Shown one piece after another: positions 37,116 through 44,577 of a DNA stretch of 64,000 bases. The position numbers and the translations under genes are program-made. The notes beneath the pieces are model-generated. The model was not told the DNA's origin and searched no databases. It saw only the letters and a list, made by a program, of their open reading frames with translations. Source of the DNA: DSXF01 sp964387495 (GTDB taxonomy: Bacteria > Chloroflexota > Anaerolineae > Anaerolineales > Villigracilaceae); the NCBI GenBank assembly GCA_964387495.1, contig CAYLXB010000008.1, positions 12,228 to 76,227 on the forward strand, written 5' to 3'. How positions within the stretch are numbered: the first letter of the stretch is position 1; each line of letters starts with the position of its first letter.

Positions 37116-38696
37116 CTACTCCAGGATACAGAGCCTGCCTGCACCGCTTACCAGAGCATCGAAGGCACGCTTGATTTTTCCGTAATTACCGTCCCGGTCG
37201 AGTGCAATGCCGCGTCCTACTCCGGTAACAACTTGGCCAATCCCAATCTCTTCCATCTGTGCATCCAGCTTCTCCAGCAAGGCCGGCGCACTGCCTGGTT
37301 CGCTGCTTCGGCCATCAAAGATGATATGCAGGAACACCCGCCCCAACCCTTGTTCTTTGGCCAACTTCAGCAGGGCCAGAGGGTAATCAATTGAGCCATG
37401 AGAACTCTTCTCCGTCAGCAAACCAAACAGGTGCAAGTTGGTTCCCCGCTGCTTCACCTCGTTGATCGTACGCAGGAATACCTCATTGTTGTAAAACGAG
37501 CCGTCTTTCATGGACTGGTCGAGACGGACATCATCCTGCAGGACAACGCGCCCTGCCCCAATGTTCATGTGACCGGCTTCCGAATTTCCAGCCTTGCCGG
37601 CCTGCAACCCAACTGCCTCGCCTGACGGTTGCAGTTGGCAGTGCGGATACTGCTGGAGCAGACCATCCCAAATGGGGGTATCGGCCAGGTAGATCGGGTT
37701 GGTTTGATCATTTTTCCCGATTCCCCACCCGTCGAGGATGACCAGCAGGACACGGCGCCTGCCGCCCCAGTCATGGCCGGGAGCCAAGCTCACCCCGTCC
37801 ATGGCGGACGGCTGTGCAAGCCCCAGGGCAGATAAAACTGTCGGTGCCACGTCAGCCAGCTTTCCTCCGCGCAGCTTGACGGTCGGAGAAGATTCGGGGC
37901 CAATAACCAAGAACTCAACCGGGTTGGTGGTATGCGCCACATGCGGCGCGCCATCAGAAGTGAGCATCTCCTCCAGGTTGCCGTGATCGGCAGTGACAAA
38001 GGTTACATACCCGGCCTGCCGGGCAGCCTCCACGACCTCACCCAGATGGGTATCCACAAGAGAAGCGCAGCGGACTTTCGCCTCGTTATTGGCGGTGTGG
38101 CCGATAACATCTCCATTGGCAAAGTTCGTGACAATCAGGTCATATCCTCGTTGGATGCCAAGCAGCACCTGTTCAGATACTTGCGTCAGGCTCAACTCAG
38201 GTACTTGATCGAAGGAGATACCTTTCGGGGATGGAACACGCACATCGTCTTCACCGGGAAAAGGCTGGTTGTTGCCCCCATTTAGAAAAAAGGTAACGTG
38301 AGCAAACTTTTCAGATTCAGAGGTGTGCAGCTGGCGTAAACCAGCCCGGCTGACGACTTCGCCCAGGGTATCTTTGATCCTGGTCGGAGCGAAGGCTACC
38401 GGTAAATCCTTGAATTTTTCATGATAAAGCGTCAGAATGACAAAGGTCAGGTTTCGAAGATCAGGCCGTGGAAAGTGAGCAAAACCGGCCTCGGTGAAGG
38501 CCTCCGTTAACTCGATTTCTCGCTCACCGCGGCGACAGCAGAAAATGACCGCATCGCCGTCTTGGACCCTGCCAACAGGCCGGCTGGCGTCATCTGCAAG
38601 GATGAGTGGCTCAAGGGAGTAATCCGTTTGCCCTTCAGCATAGAGGACTCTGACACCTTCTGCCAGAACTGCTGCGCCGAAACTTTGAATGGACAT
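37116..38696 (-). CDS. Circularly permuted iPGM (GpmI)-like phosphomutase
   Basis: This 526-residue protein has the two halves of GpmI in reverse order. Residues 1-311 match the normal middle-to-end part: substrate Arg pair R56/R59, S-E-S-E-K-F-A-H-V-T-F-F, metal ligands D196, H200, D237, H238, H255. Residues 315-526 match the normal N-terminus: L-D-G-W-G with D322, nucleophile S372 in G-N-S-E-A-G-H, H433, R463, R495 and R501. Spacing between catalytic residues equals that of the Geobacillus enzyme (50 residues from D12 to S62, 41 from D403 to D444). The usual D154 is Ser464 (D-G-R-S). I prefer ATG 38696 (AAGGGG 6 nt upstream); ATG 38714 overlaps the previous stop. Both halves are in one uninterrupted frame. 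The substrate is unknown. Confidence 0.85.
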   Translation of the reverse strand: MSIQSFGAAVLAEGVRVLYAEGQTDYSLEPLILADDASRPVGRVQDGDAVIFCCRRGEREIELTEAFTEAGFAHFPRPDLRNLTFVILTLYHEKFKDLPVAFAPTRIKDTLGEVVSRAGLRQLHTSESEKFAHVTFFLNGGNNQPFPGEDDVRVPSPKGISFDQVPELSLTQVSEQVLLGIQRGYDLIVTNFANGDVIGHTANNEAKVRCASLVDTHLGEVVEAARQAGYVTFVTADHGNLEEMLTSDGAPHVAHTTNPVEFLVIGPESSPTVKLRGGKLADVAPTVLSALGLAQPSAMDGVSLAPGHDWGGRRRVLLVILDGWGIGKNDQTNPIYLADTPIWDGLLQQYPHCQLQPSGEAVGLQAGKAGNSEAGHMNIGAGRVVLQDDVRLDQSMKDGSFYNNEVFLRTINEVKQRGTNLHLFGLLTEKSSHGSIDYPLALLKLAKEQGLGRVFLHIIFDGRSSEPGSAPALLEKLDAQMEEIGIGQVVTGVGRGIALDRDGNYGKIKRAFDALVSGAGRLCILE

Positions 38697-38713
38697 AGGC
38701 ATCCCCTTCCACA

Positions 38714-39469
38714 TTACCCCTGTTCCTCTTGGGGTCCCCGGAGCAATGCGGGAAAAATATCGAGCAATTGGCGAAATTGATGGATGATGATATCGGGACG
38801 ATTCTCGTCGGTAATGGTCGCCTCGGCAAGTTCTTCGGGCGGCATCATGATAATGACCGTACCAAATCCAGCAGCCCGGGTACCGGTCACATCGCGTTTG
38901 AGGTTATCGCCCACATAGGCACATCTTGTCGGTTCAACACCGGCTTTGCGGGCTGCCTCGATATAGATTTCCGGGTCAGGTTTGCGCTTTCCCATAACAG
39001 ACGAAAGAACTACCGCCTCGAAATAGGAACCAAAACCCTCAGCTTCCAGCCATTCTGGAATCTCGCGCGTGCCGATCAGGTTGCTGATGATTCCCAGAAC
39101 ATAGCCCCTCTTTTGTAATTCAGCAACGACCTCCCTGCCGCCATCCACCACCACCCGCCGTCCCATGGACTGGCGGAACTGATACGTCAATTCAGCACCC
39201 AGCGGAGCGACCTTTTCGGCTGGAAATTCCGGCACCAGCCAGCGGGTCCAGAGTTCTGCCTCAGGAGCCTCGGCCAGGTTCTCGAAGGCCCACTTGCGAT
39301 AAACCTTATAACGCTCATTGAGCTTTTCACAGAAGGAGACCGGATCTTCGTCCGTGCCAAGCAAACAGGTAATCTCATTCCGGGCCCGGGATTGATGTTC
39401 CTCATCTTTCAGCAATACCCGCAGGGTATTGCCGAGGTCCAGGAAAACGGCTTCGATGTTTTGAGACAT
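38714..39469 (-). CDS. HAD-like hydrolase paralogue
   Basis: This 251-residue protein has motif I L-D-L-G-N-T, motif II I-I-S-N, motif III G-K-R-K-P-D-P and motif IV Y-V-G-D-N-L-K-R-D. The usual second Asp of motif I is Gly. It carries the cap signature L-W-T-R-W-L-V-P-E. Of the three tandem copies this one keeps most of motifs II to IV. It begins 7 nt after the stop of the preceding copy, and its stop overlaps the first possible start of the permuted mutase gene. Confidence 0.78.
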   Translation of the reverse strand: MSQNIEAVFLDLGNTLRVLLKDEEHQSRARNEITCLLGTDEDPVSFCEKLNERYKVYRKWAFENLAEAPEAELWTRWLVPEFPAEKVAPLGAELTYQFRQSMGRRVVVDGGREVVAELQKRGYVLGIISNLIGTREIPEWLEAEGFGSYFEAVVLSSVMGKRKPDPEIYIEAARKAGVEPTRCAYVGDNLKRDVTGTRAAGFGTVIIMMPPEELAEATITDENRPDIIIHQFRQLLDIFPALLRGPQEEQG

Positions 39470-39476
39470 TTTTATC

Positions 39477-40214
39477 CTACGCTTCTTTGGCAGATGGGAA
39501 GAACTGGAGCAAATCGCTGATTCTTCGAATAATCCCGTCGGGCTTGAACCTGCCTTTCGGCGGCTCTTTTATCAGTGTCGCCTGCTCCAGCAAGATATAT
39601 ACTGCGCTAAAGCCGGCTTGGCGCGCCCCCTCGATATCACGGCTGGGATTATCGCCCACATAAACAGACCTCGCCGGTTCGACCCCTGCAAGGCGGGTTG
39701 CCTCCAAAAAGATATAAGGGTCAGGCTTGCGGCGTCCGAATTGGGCTGAGACAACCACCGCTTTAAAATACTGTGTCAACCCATCAGCCTTCAACCAGTT
39801 CGGGATATCTGTTTTGGAGATGGAATTGGCAATGATACCAAGGACGTAACCGCGTTCGTGCAGTTCGATAATTGTAGATTTGACATCTGGCCGCGGCACA
39901 CGCCGTCCCATCTGCTCCATCCACAGCCGGGTTAACTGTTCAGATAGGGGGGAAATTTTCTCCGCCGGGTATCCCGGGAGCATCCAGCGGGTCCATAATT
40001 CGGTTTCGGAAGCCTGAATCAAGGTTTCCTTTGCCCACCGTTTATAGGTTTCATACCGTTCAAACAATGTCTTACAGAAGTCATCCGGAGATTCTTGCGC
40101 GCCAAGCAGTTTCACAATTTGCTGTCTGGCTTCATACTGTGAAACCGGATCCTTCTCTACAATCCGCATTGTATTGCCGGTGTCAAGAAAAATCGCTTCA
40201 ACTTTTTTACTCAT
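39477..40214 (-). CDS. HAD-like hydrolase paralogue
   Basis: This 245-residue protein has motif I L-D-T-G-N-T, G-R-R-K-P-D-P and Y-V-G-D-N-P-S-R-D. The second motif-I Asp is Gly, and the motif-II Ser/Thr is Ala (I-I-A-N). It shares the cap signature L-W-T-R-W-M-L-P-G with its neighbours. The start overlaps the stop of the first HAD gene by 4 nt (ATGA). Similarity over the whole length to the flanking genes points to tandem duplication. Confidence 0.78.
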   Translation of the reverse strand: MSKKVEAIFLDTGNTMRIVEKDPVSQYEARQQIVKLLGAQESPDDFCKTLFERYETYKRWAKETLIQASETELWTRWMLPGYPAEKISPLSEQLTRLWMEQMGRRVPRPDVKSTIIELHERGYVLGIIANSISKTDIPNWLKADGLTQYFKAVVVSAQFGRRKPDPYIFLEATRLAGVEPARSVYVGDNPSRDIEGARQAGFSAVYILLEQATLIKEPPKGRFKPDGIIRRISDLLQFFPSAKEA

Positions 40215-40960
40215 GATCGCCTGCCTTCCTGCGAACGGGCCGGGAAAATGTTCAGTAATTCATTGGTTTCACGGATGGTGTAATCAGGTTTGAACTCGGC
40301 TGTAGGTGGTTCCTTGGCCAGTGTGGCGGGTTCCAGCATGATAATCATCATTCCATAACCGGCAGCACGCGTACCTTCCACATCCCGCACCGGATTGTCG
40401 CCCACATATGCACATTTTTCTGGTTCCACACCAGCCCGGCGTGCAGCTTCCCAGTAAATCTCCGGGTCTGGTTTTCGATACCCCACCCTGGACGATAGCA
40501 CAACAGCCTTGAAATATTTACTGATACCTTCCGCCTCCATCCAATCCGGGATCTCGGTCTCAGTGATGGTATTGGCAATAATCCCCAGGATATAGCCGCG
40601 TTTATGCAGTTCGATAACGGTGGCATTGACGTCCGGGCGGGGAACCCGCCGGCCGTCATGGTCGCGCCACAGACGGGTCAGCCTGCCAGCCAGGGGAGCG
40701 ATTTTCTCGACAGGGTAGTCAGGCAGCAGCCACTTGGTCCACAACTCCTTTTCAGAGGCTTCCACCAGTGATTCTTTCGACTGCTTCCGGTAGATTTTCC
40801 ATCTGGCATCCAGTTTTTCGAAAAAAGCGTCCTCCGGCTCTTTTGCGCCGATCAGGGTCATCAAATCCTTTCTGGCCTGAGCCATAAAAGCTTTATCTTC
40901 GACGACGAGCCGCAGGGTATTGCCGACATCGAGAAAAATGGCTTCGATCTTGTTGTTCAT
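40211..40960 (-). CDS. HAD-like hydrolase paralogue, first gene of operon B
   Basis: The gene encodes 249 residues from the ATG at 40960 (AGGTG upstream); the open frame upstream contains promoter sequence and is rejected. It has motif I L-D-V-G-N-T, motif II I-I-A-N (Ser/Thr replaced by Ala), motif III G-Y-R-K-P-D-P and motif IV Y-V-G-D-N-P-V-R-D, with cap signature L-W-T-K-W-L-L-P-D. It leads an eight-gene operon and is divergent from the LacI regulator gene. Confidence 0.78.
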   Translation of the reverse strand: MNNKIEAIFLDVGNTLRLVVEDKAFMAQARKDLMTLIGAKEPEDAFFEKLDARWKIYRKQSKESLVEASEKELWTKWLLPDYPVEKIAPLAGRLTRLWRDHDGRRVPRPDVNATVIELHKRGYILGIIANTITETEIPDWMEAEGISKYFKAVVLSSRVGYRKPDPEIYWEAARRAGVEPEKCAYVGDNPVRDVEGTRAAGYGMMIIMLEPATLAKEPPTAEFKPDYTIRETNELLNIFPARSQEGRRS

Positions 40961-41046
40961 GCTGGCACCTTTCCTGGTCTGGATTCCGGATTGTAGTGAG
41001 TGCAAAATGGACGAAATCGTGCAAAAAACTTTCATTTTTCCATTTT

Positions 41047-41064
41047 ATGAAAGTTCACTTTCAT
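41047..41064. promoter_or_regulatory. Candidate operator of operon B
   Basis: ATGAAAGTTCACTTTCAT is an imperfect 18-bp palindrome (8 of 9 positions pair) just downstream of the -10 box of operon B. Another CTTTCAT copy lies about 20 nt further into the leader. Related TGAAA/TTTCA half-sites occur near the rpiR promoter, so RpiR is the likely ligand. This is inference. Confidence 0.5.
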
Positions 41065-41070
41065 TTGCAC

Positions 41071-41099
41071 ATCATACAACAATAATCATAAAAATGCAA
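41071..41099 (-). promoter_or_regulatory. Promoter of operon B
   Basis: On the minus strand, -35 TTGCAT (41099-41094) and -10 TATGAT (41076-41071) are 17 nt apart. The block 41059-41100 aligns without gaps to the rpiR promoter block at 32533-32574. Confidence 0.65.
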
Positions 41100-41119
41100 G
41101 ATTACTTTCAAAAATGGTA

Positions 41120-41148
41120 TTGACTTTTTCTGTACGCTTGGTTAAACT
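41120..41148 (+). promoter_or_regulatory. Promoter of lacI-uxaE operon
   Basis: TTGACT (41120-41125) and TAAACT (41143-41148) are separated by exactly 17 nt. The predicted start of transcription, about 41155, lies directly before the palindromic operator, which suggests autorepression by road-block. Confidence 0.7.
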
Positions 41149-41158
41149 ATGAACATTC

Positions 41159-41174
41159 ATGCACACGTGTGCAT
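41159..41174. promoter_or_regulatory. LacI-family operator 1
   Basis: ATGCACACGTGTGCAT is a perfect 16-bp palindrome with a central CG, the typical form of a LacI/GalR operator. It starts 10 nt after the -10 box and lies 32 nt before the lacI-type gene. Its 14-bp core recurs at 48969-48982. Confidence 0.8.
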
Positions 41175-41205
41175 AACCCCGGGAAGATTCTAAGGAGAAG
41201 TCCCC

Positions 41206-42225
41206 GTGCCAGTCACGATTAAGGATATTGCCAGAGAAGCGGAGGTTTCCCATTCCACTGTCTCGCGCGCCCTGAATGGCAGCCCGCTGATTGCTGCGGA
41301 GACCACTGAACGCATCCGTCAGACAGCCAACAAATTGGGTTATCTCCCCAGCGCGGCTGCTCGCACATTGAAGACCAATCGTTCACATGCACTGGGTGTC
41401 ATTATTCGCAATGTTGACGATCCCTTCTTTAGCGAAATCTTACAGGGGATTGAGGAGGTTGCTCAGGCCAGCGGCTACAGCCTGTTCATGGCTGCCTCCC
41501 TGCGTGACCAGGAGCGGGAACGGGGGATTGTACAGGCCATGGTCGAACACCGGGTGGATGGTGTCATGATCTGTTCCACCACGGTCAGCGCCGAGCACAG
41601 CCACCAACTCGCCAGATTCGGTGTACCCATCGTGGTGATCAACAACCAGGCAGCCGAGACATATCGTTACTCCATCTATCACGACGATGTGGACGGCAGC
41701 CGCCAAGTCACACGCCACCTTATCGAACTGGGACACCAGAAAATCGCCTATCTGGGAAATGCCAGTGCCGGACGCAGCACACTTGAACGGCTGGCTGGCT
41801 TCCAGCAGGAACTAAAAACGGCCAAAATCCCCATCCCTTCTGCATATATCCATGAGGTATCAGGCGGCGGACCTGAAAACGGGCAGGCCGGCCTGGAACA
41901 CTTTCTCAGCCTGGATGATCGTCCCACAGCACTGGTCTGCTACAACGATATGATGGCCCTCGGTGTATTGAAGGGACTGAATTTGGCCGGGTTGGGAGTC
42001 CCGGCGCAGATGTCCGTCACTGGTTTCGACAACATTGTTTTCTCTGCTTATTCCACCCCCCCGCTGACAACATTCCACCAACCCAAGCGTTTCATCGGCG
42101 CTGAAGCAGCCCGTCTCGTACTTGGCCTGCTCAACAACCCTCAAAACCATAATGCTGGTCCAAAAATCCAGATGCTCAAAGGGCATTTGCTGGTACGCAG
42201 TTCGACCGGTGCTCCGGCCAAGTAG
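41206..42225 (+). CDS. LacI-family transcriptional regulator
   Basis: The gene encodes 339 residues from the GTG at 41206, with TAAGGAG upstream. The N-terminal helix-turn-helix (T-I-K-D-I-A-R-E-A-E-V-S-H-S-T-V-S-R-A-L-N) and hinge helix (S-A-A-A-R-T-L-K-T) are intact. A periplasmic-binding-like sensor domain follows (residues about 60-330). It probably represses its own operon and the dehydrogenase-iolG operon through the two palindromes. The inducer is probably an intermediate of the sugar-acid pathway. Confidence 0.92.
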   Translation: MPVTIKDIAREAEVSHSTVSRALNGSPLIAAETTERIRQTANKLGYLPSAAARTLKTNRSHALGVIIRNVDDPFFSEILQGIEEVAQASGYSLFMAASLRDQERERGIVQAMVEHRVDGVMICSTTVSAEHSHQLARFGVPIVVINNQAAETYRYSIYHDDVDGSRQVTRHLIELGHQKIAYLGNASAGRSTLERLAGFQQELKTAKIPIPSAYIHEVSGGGPENGQAGLEHFLSLDDRPTALVCYNDMMALGVLKGLNLAGLGVPAQMSVTGFDNIVFSAYSTPPLTTFHQPKRFIGAEAARLVLGLLNNPQNHNAGPKIQMLKGHLLVRSSTGAPAK

Positions 42226-42232
42226 CGATCCC

Positions 42233-43717
42233 ATGAAACTGACAACCTCCATGCTCAAACTCTTTCCCCATTCATTGACCTGCCTGGATGACATCGAATT
42301 CGGGCTGGCACACACAGATGCAGGGCAGCGTCTGGTCCTGTTATCTGAATCAACCCTGGCTGGGTTCGAGGGCGAACGCTCTGAATTCGAACAGAAAACT
42401 CTGTCCCTGTGCCCGCTCTCCCCGAAGAACGCGGCTGCCCTGCGCAACTGTCTGACTTGGCTCCAGCCGCGTCCACTCGGACTTGCCACCTCCGCCGGGA
42501 TGGGCGACCGTCTCGGCCTGGCCACGCCCGGGCATGTGCGCGCCGTACGCATGGCAGACGTCGGAATCGCACCCATCTTTGCGCAACAATCCATCCGCGA
42601 GATGACCCGCACAGGGCGCCGGCCGCAGCAGGTGATAGACGACGCCACCTGGGGTATCTTTGCCGAGGGCTGGCAGGCCGGTGTCGGAGCGGATGCAGAC
42701 CATCTTAAAACGCCGGCAGATATTGATGCCTGTCTGGCTGCCGGCTTTACTTTCTTTACCATTGACCCCGGAGAACATGTAGACAATCGCGCCGAAAAAG
42801 CCAGTTCGCGTGAGCTGTGCAACTTGGCCGAGACCCTTCCGGCAGAGATACATCCCGGTGCCAGCGGGTTGGCAGGCAAAGACTTCGATCTCGAAGGGCT
42901 GAAGATCCACTTTGACGAAGCCACGCTTCGTAAAGCTGCCGTCAAGTATGGGAGGGCTGTTGCCCATGTTGCTTCCATGTACCATCATCTCGTCGAATCC
43001 GCCGGCCGGCGTTCCATTGAATTGGAAGTTTCTGTGGACGAGACAGATCAACCCACCTCGCATGCCGAGCATATTTATATAGCCAGCGAACTCAAGCGGC
43101 TGGGAATCAAGTGGGTCAGCCTGGCACCGCGTTACGTTGGGCGCTTTGAGAAAGGTGTCGACTACATTGGTGATCTGCTGGCCTTTGAAAAGGATTTCGC
43201 CGGCCACGCCGCCATCGCCCGCCATTTCGGACCATACAAACTCAGCCTGCATTCCGGGTCCGACAAATTCAGCATCTATCCCATCGCCGCCCGTTGTGCA
43301 CACGGCCTGGTGCATCTTAAGACAGCTGGTACAAGTTACCTCGAGGCTCTGCGGACCATTGCGGTAGTCAATGAAGACCTCTTTCGAGAAATCTATGTCT
43401 TCGCCCGCGAGCACTATGAGTACGACCGCGTCAGTTATCATGTCTCAGCAGAGCTCAAACGTGCTCCCCTGCCAAACGCCATCACTGATTGGCCAGCCTT
43501 GCTCGATCAGTTCGACGCCCGGGAGATTCTGCATGTGACCTTCGGCTCCGTACTGTCCGACAAGACCGCTGTTGGTGACTGGCGCTTTTACGACCGTTTT
43601 ATGGCCTGCCTGCGTACTAATCCCGAGATGTATGCCGCCAACTTGGAACGGCATTTTGCGCGCCATTTAAAACCGTTTACCGCTCAAACAGAAATTTTCG
43701 ACTCCGCTCCCAATTAG
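42233..43717 (+). CDS. uxaE: Tagaturonate epimerase family protein
   Basis: The gene encodes 494 residues, starting 7 nt after the lacI stop; the ribosome site is weak and an ATG at 42251 is also possible. The C-terminal half has the family pattern F-x-K-G-V-D-Y-I-G-D, L-S-L-H-S-G-S-D-K-F-S-I-Y-P and H-L-K-T-A-G-T-S-Y-L-E-A-L, as in the UxaE enzyme of Thermotoga. UxaE converts D-tagaturonate to D-fructuronate. With IolO (making tagaturonate) encoded at 56.4 kb and a fructuronate reductase next door, it bridges inositol breakdown to the hexuronate route. Confidence 0.8.
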   Translation: MKLTTSMLKLFPHSLTCLDDIEFGLAHTDAGQRLVLLSESTLAGFEGERSEFEQKTLSLCPLSPKNAAALRNCLTWLQPRPLGLATSAGMGDRLGLATPGHVRAVRMADVGIAPIFAQQSIREMTRTGRRPQQVIDDATWGIFAEGWQAGVGADADHLKTPADIDACLAAGFTFFTIDPGEHVDNRAEKASSRELCNLAETLPAEIHPGASGLAGKDFDLEGLKIHFDEATLRKAAVKYGRAVAHVASMYHHLVESAGRRSIELEVSVDETDQPTSHAEHIYIASELKRLGIKWVSLAPRYVGRFEKGVDYIGDLLAFEKDFAGHAAIARHFGPYKLSLHSGSDKFSIYPIAARCAHGLVHLKTAGTSYLEALRTIAVVNEDLFREIYVFAREHYEYDRVSYHVSAELKRAPLPNAITDWPALLDQFDAREILHVTFGSVLSDKTAVGDWRFYDRFMACLRTNPEMYAANLERHFARHLKPFTAQTEIFDSAPN

Positions 43718-43729
43718 TTCAAAGGCCTT

Positions 43730-44563
43730 ATGAACACTCCAATCGTGCAAAAACTCTTCGATTTCTCCGGCAAGGCCGCTGTTGTCACCGGCGGTGCAGG
43801 GGTGCTGTGTACGGCCATCTGCCGGGCTCTTGCAGATGCGGGCGCAAAAGTAGCCGTCCTGGATCTGAATGCCGTGGCAGCCGAAGCCCTGGCTGCTGAG
43901 ATCCGCACAAATGGTGGAGAAGCCATCGGATTGGCCTGCAATGTGATTGAAGTCTCCAGCGTTGAAGCCGCAGCCGGGACAGTTTTGAAAAAGTTCGGCC
44001 GGGTCGACATCCTCATCAACGGTGCCGGCGGCAACAAACCACAGGCCACCACCACCCCTCAACAGCGTTTCTTCGAACTGCCCGCAGAGGCCTTGCGTTG
44101 GGTCTTCGACTTGAACCTGATGGGCACAATTCTGCCTTCGCAGGTCTTCGGCATGCTGATGGTTGAACAAAAATCCGGTGTCGTCCTGAACATCTCCTCG
44201 ATGAATGCCTTCCGCCCGCTGACTCGCATTCCGGCCTATTCGGCTGCCAAGGCCGGCGTCAGCAACTTCACCCAATGGCTGGCTGTCCATATGGCGCAGG
44301 AATACTCCCCCGATATCCGGGTCAATGCCATCGCCCCTGGTTTCTTCCTGACAGAACAAAACCGTTACCTGCTCACCGACAAAGCTACAGGCAGCCTGAC
44401 ACCGCGCGGTCAGTCCATCATCAATCACACACCCATGAGCCGCTTTGGCGTGCCGGAAGATCTGATCGGCACAATTTTATGGCTGGCATCCCCAGCAGCA
44501 ACCTTTATCACCGGCATTGTCGTTCCGGTGGATGGTGGTTTTTCTGCCTTTAGCGGCATCTAA
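43730..44563 (+). CDS. uxuB: SDR-type D-mannonate oxidoreductase (fructuronate reductase)
   Basis: This 277-residue short-chain dehydrogenase has the N-terminal T-G-G-A-G-V-L nucleotide site and catalytic S-S-M-N-A-F plus Y-S-A-A-K. The segments G-N-K-P-Q-A-T-T, F-T-Q-W-L-A and A-P-G-F-F-L-T-E-Q-N-R resemble the SDR-type UxuB of Bacillus. It should reduce D-fructuronate to D-mannonate. It begins 12 nt after uxaE, in the order expected for the pathway. A mannonate dehydratase is not in the window. Confidence 0.8.
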   Translation: MNTPIVQKLFDFSGKAAVVTGGAGVLCTAICRALADAGAKVAVLDLNAVAAEALAAEIRTNGGEAIGLACNVIEVSSVEAAAGTVLKKFGRVDILINGAGGNKPQATTTPQQRFFELPAEALRWVFDLNLMGTILPSQVFGMLMVEQKSGVVLNISSMNAFRPLTRIPAYSAAKAGVSNFTQWLAVHMAQEYSPDIRVNAIAPGFFLTEQNRYLLTDKATGSLTPRGQSIINHTPMSRFGVPEDLIGTILWLASPAATFITGIVVPVDGGFSAFSGI

Positions 44564-44577
44564 ACGGAACCATCGCA

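Noticed and set aside
37116..38714. Frameshift or truncated iPGM gene
   Set aside because: Both halves are complete and in one frame with catalytic spacing kept, so permutation explains the sequence better than breakage.
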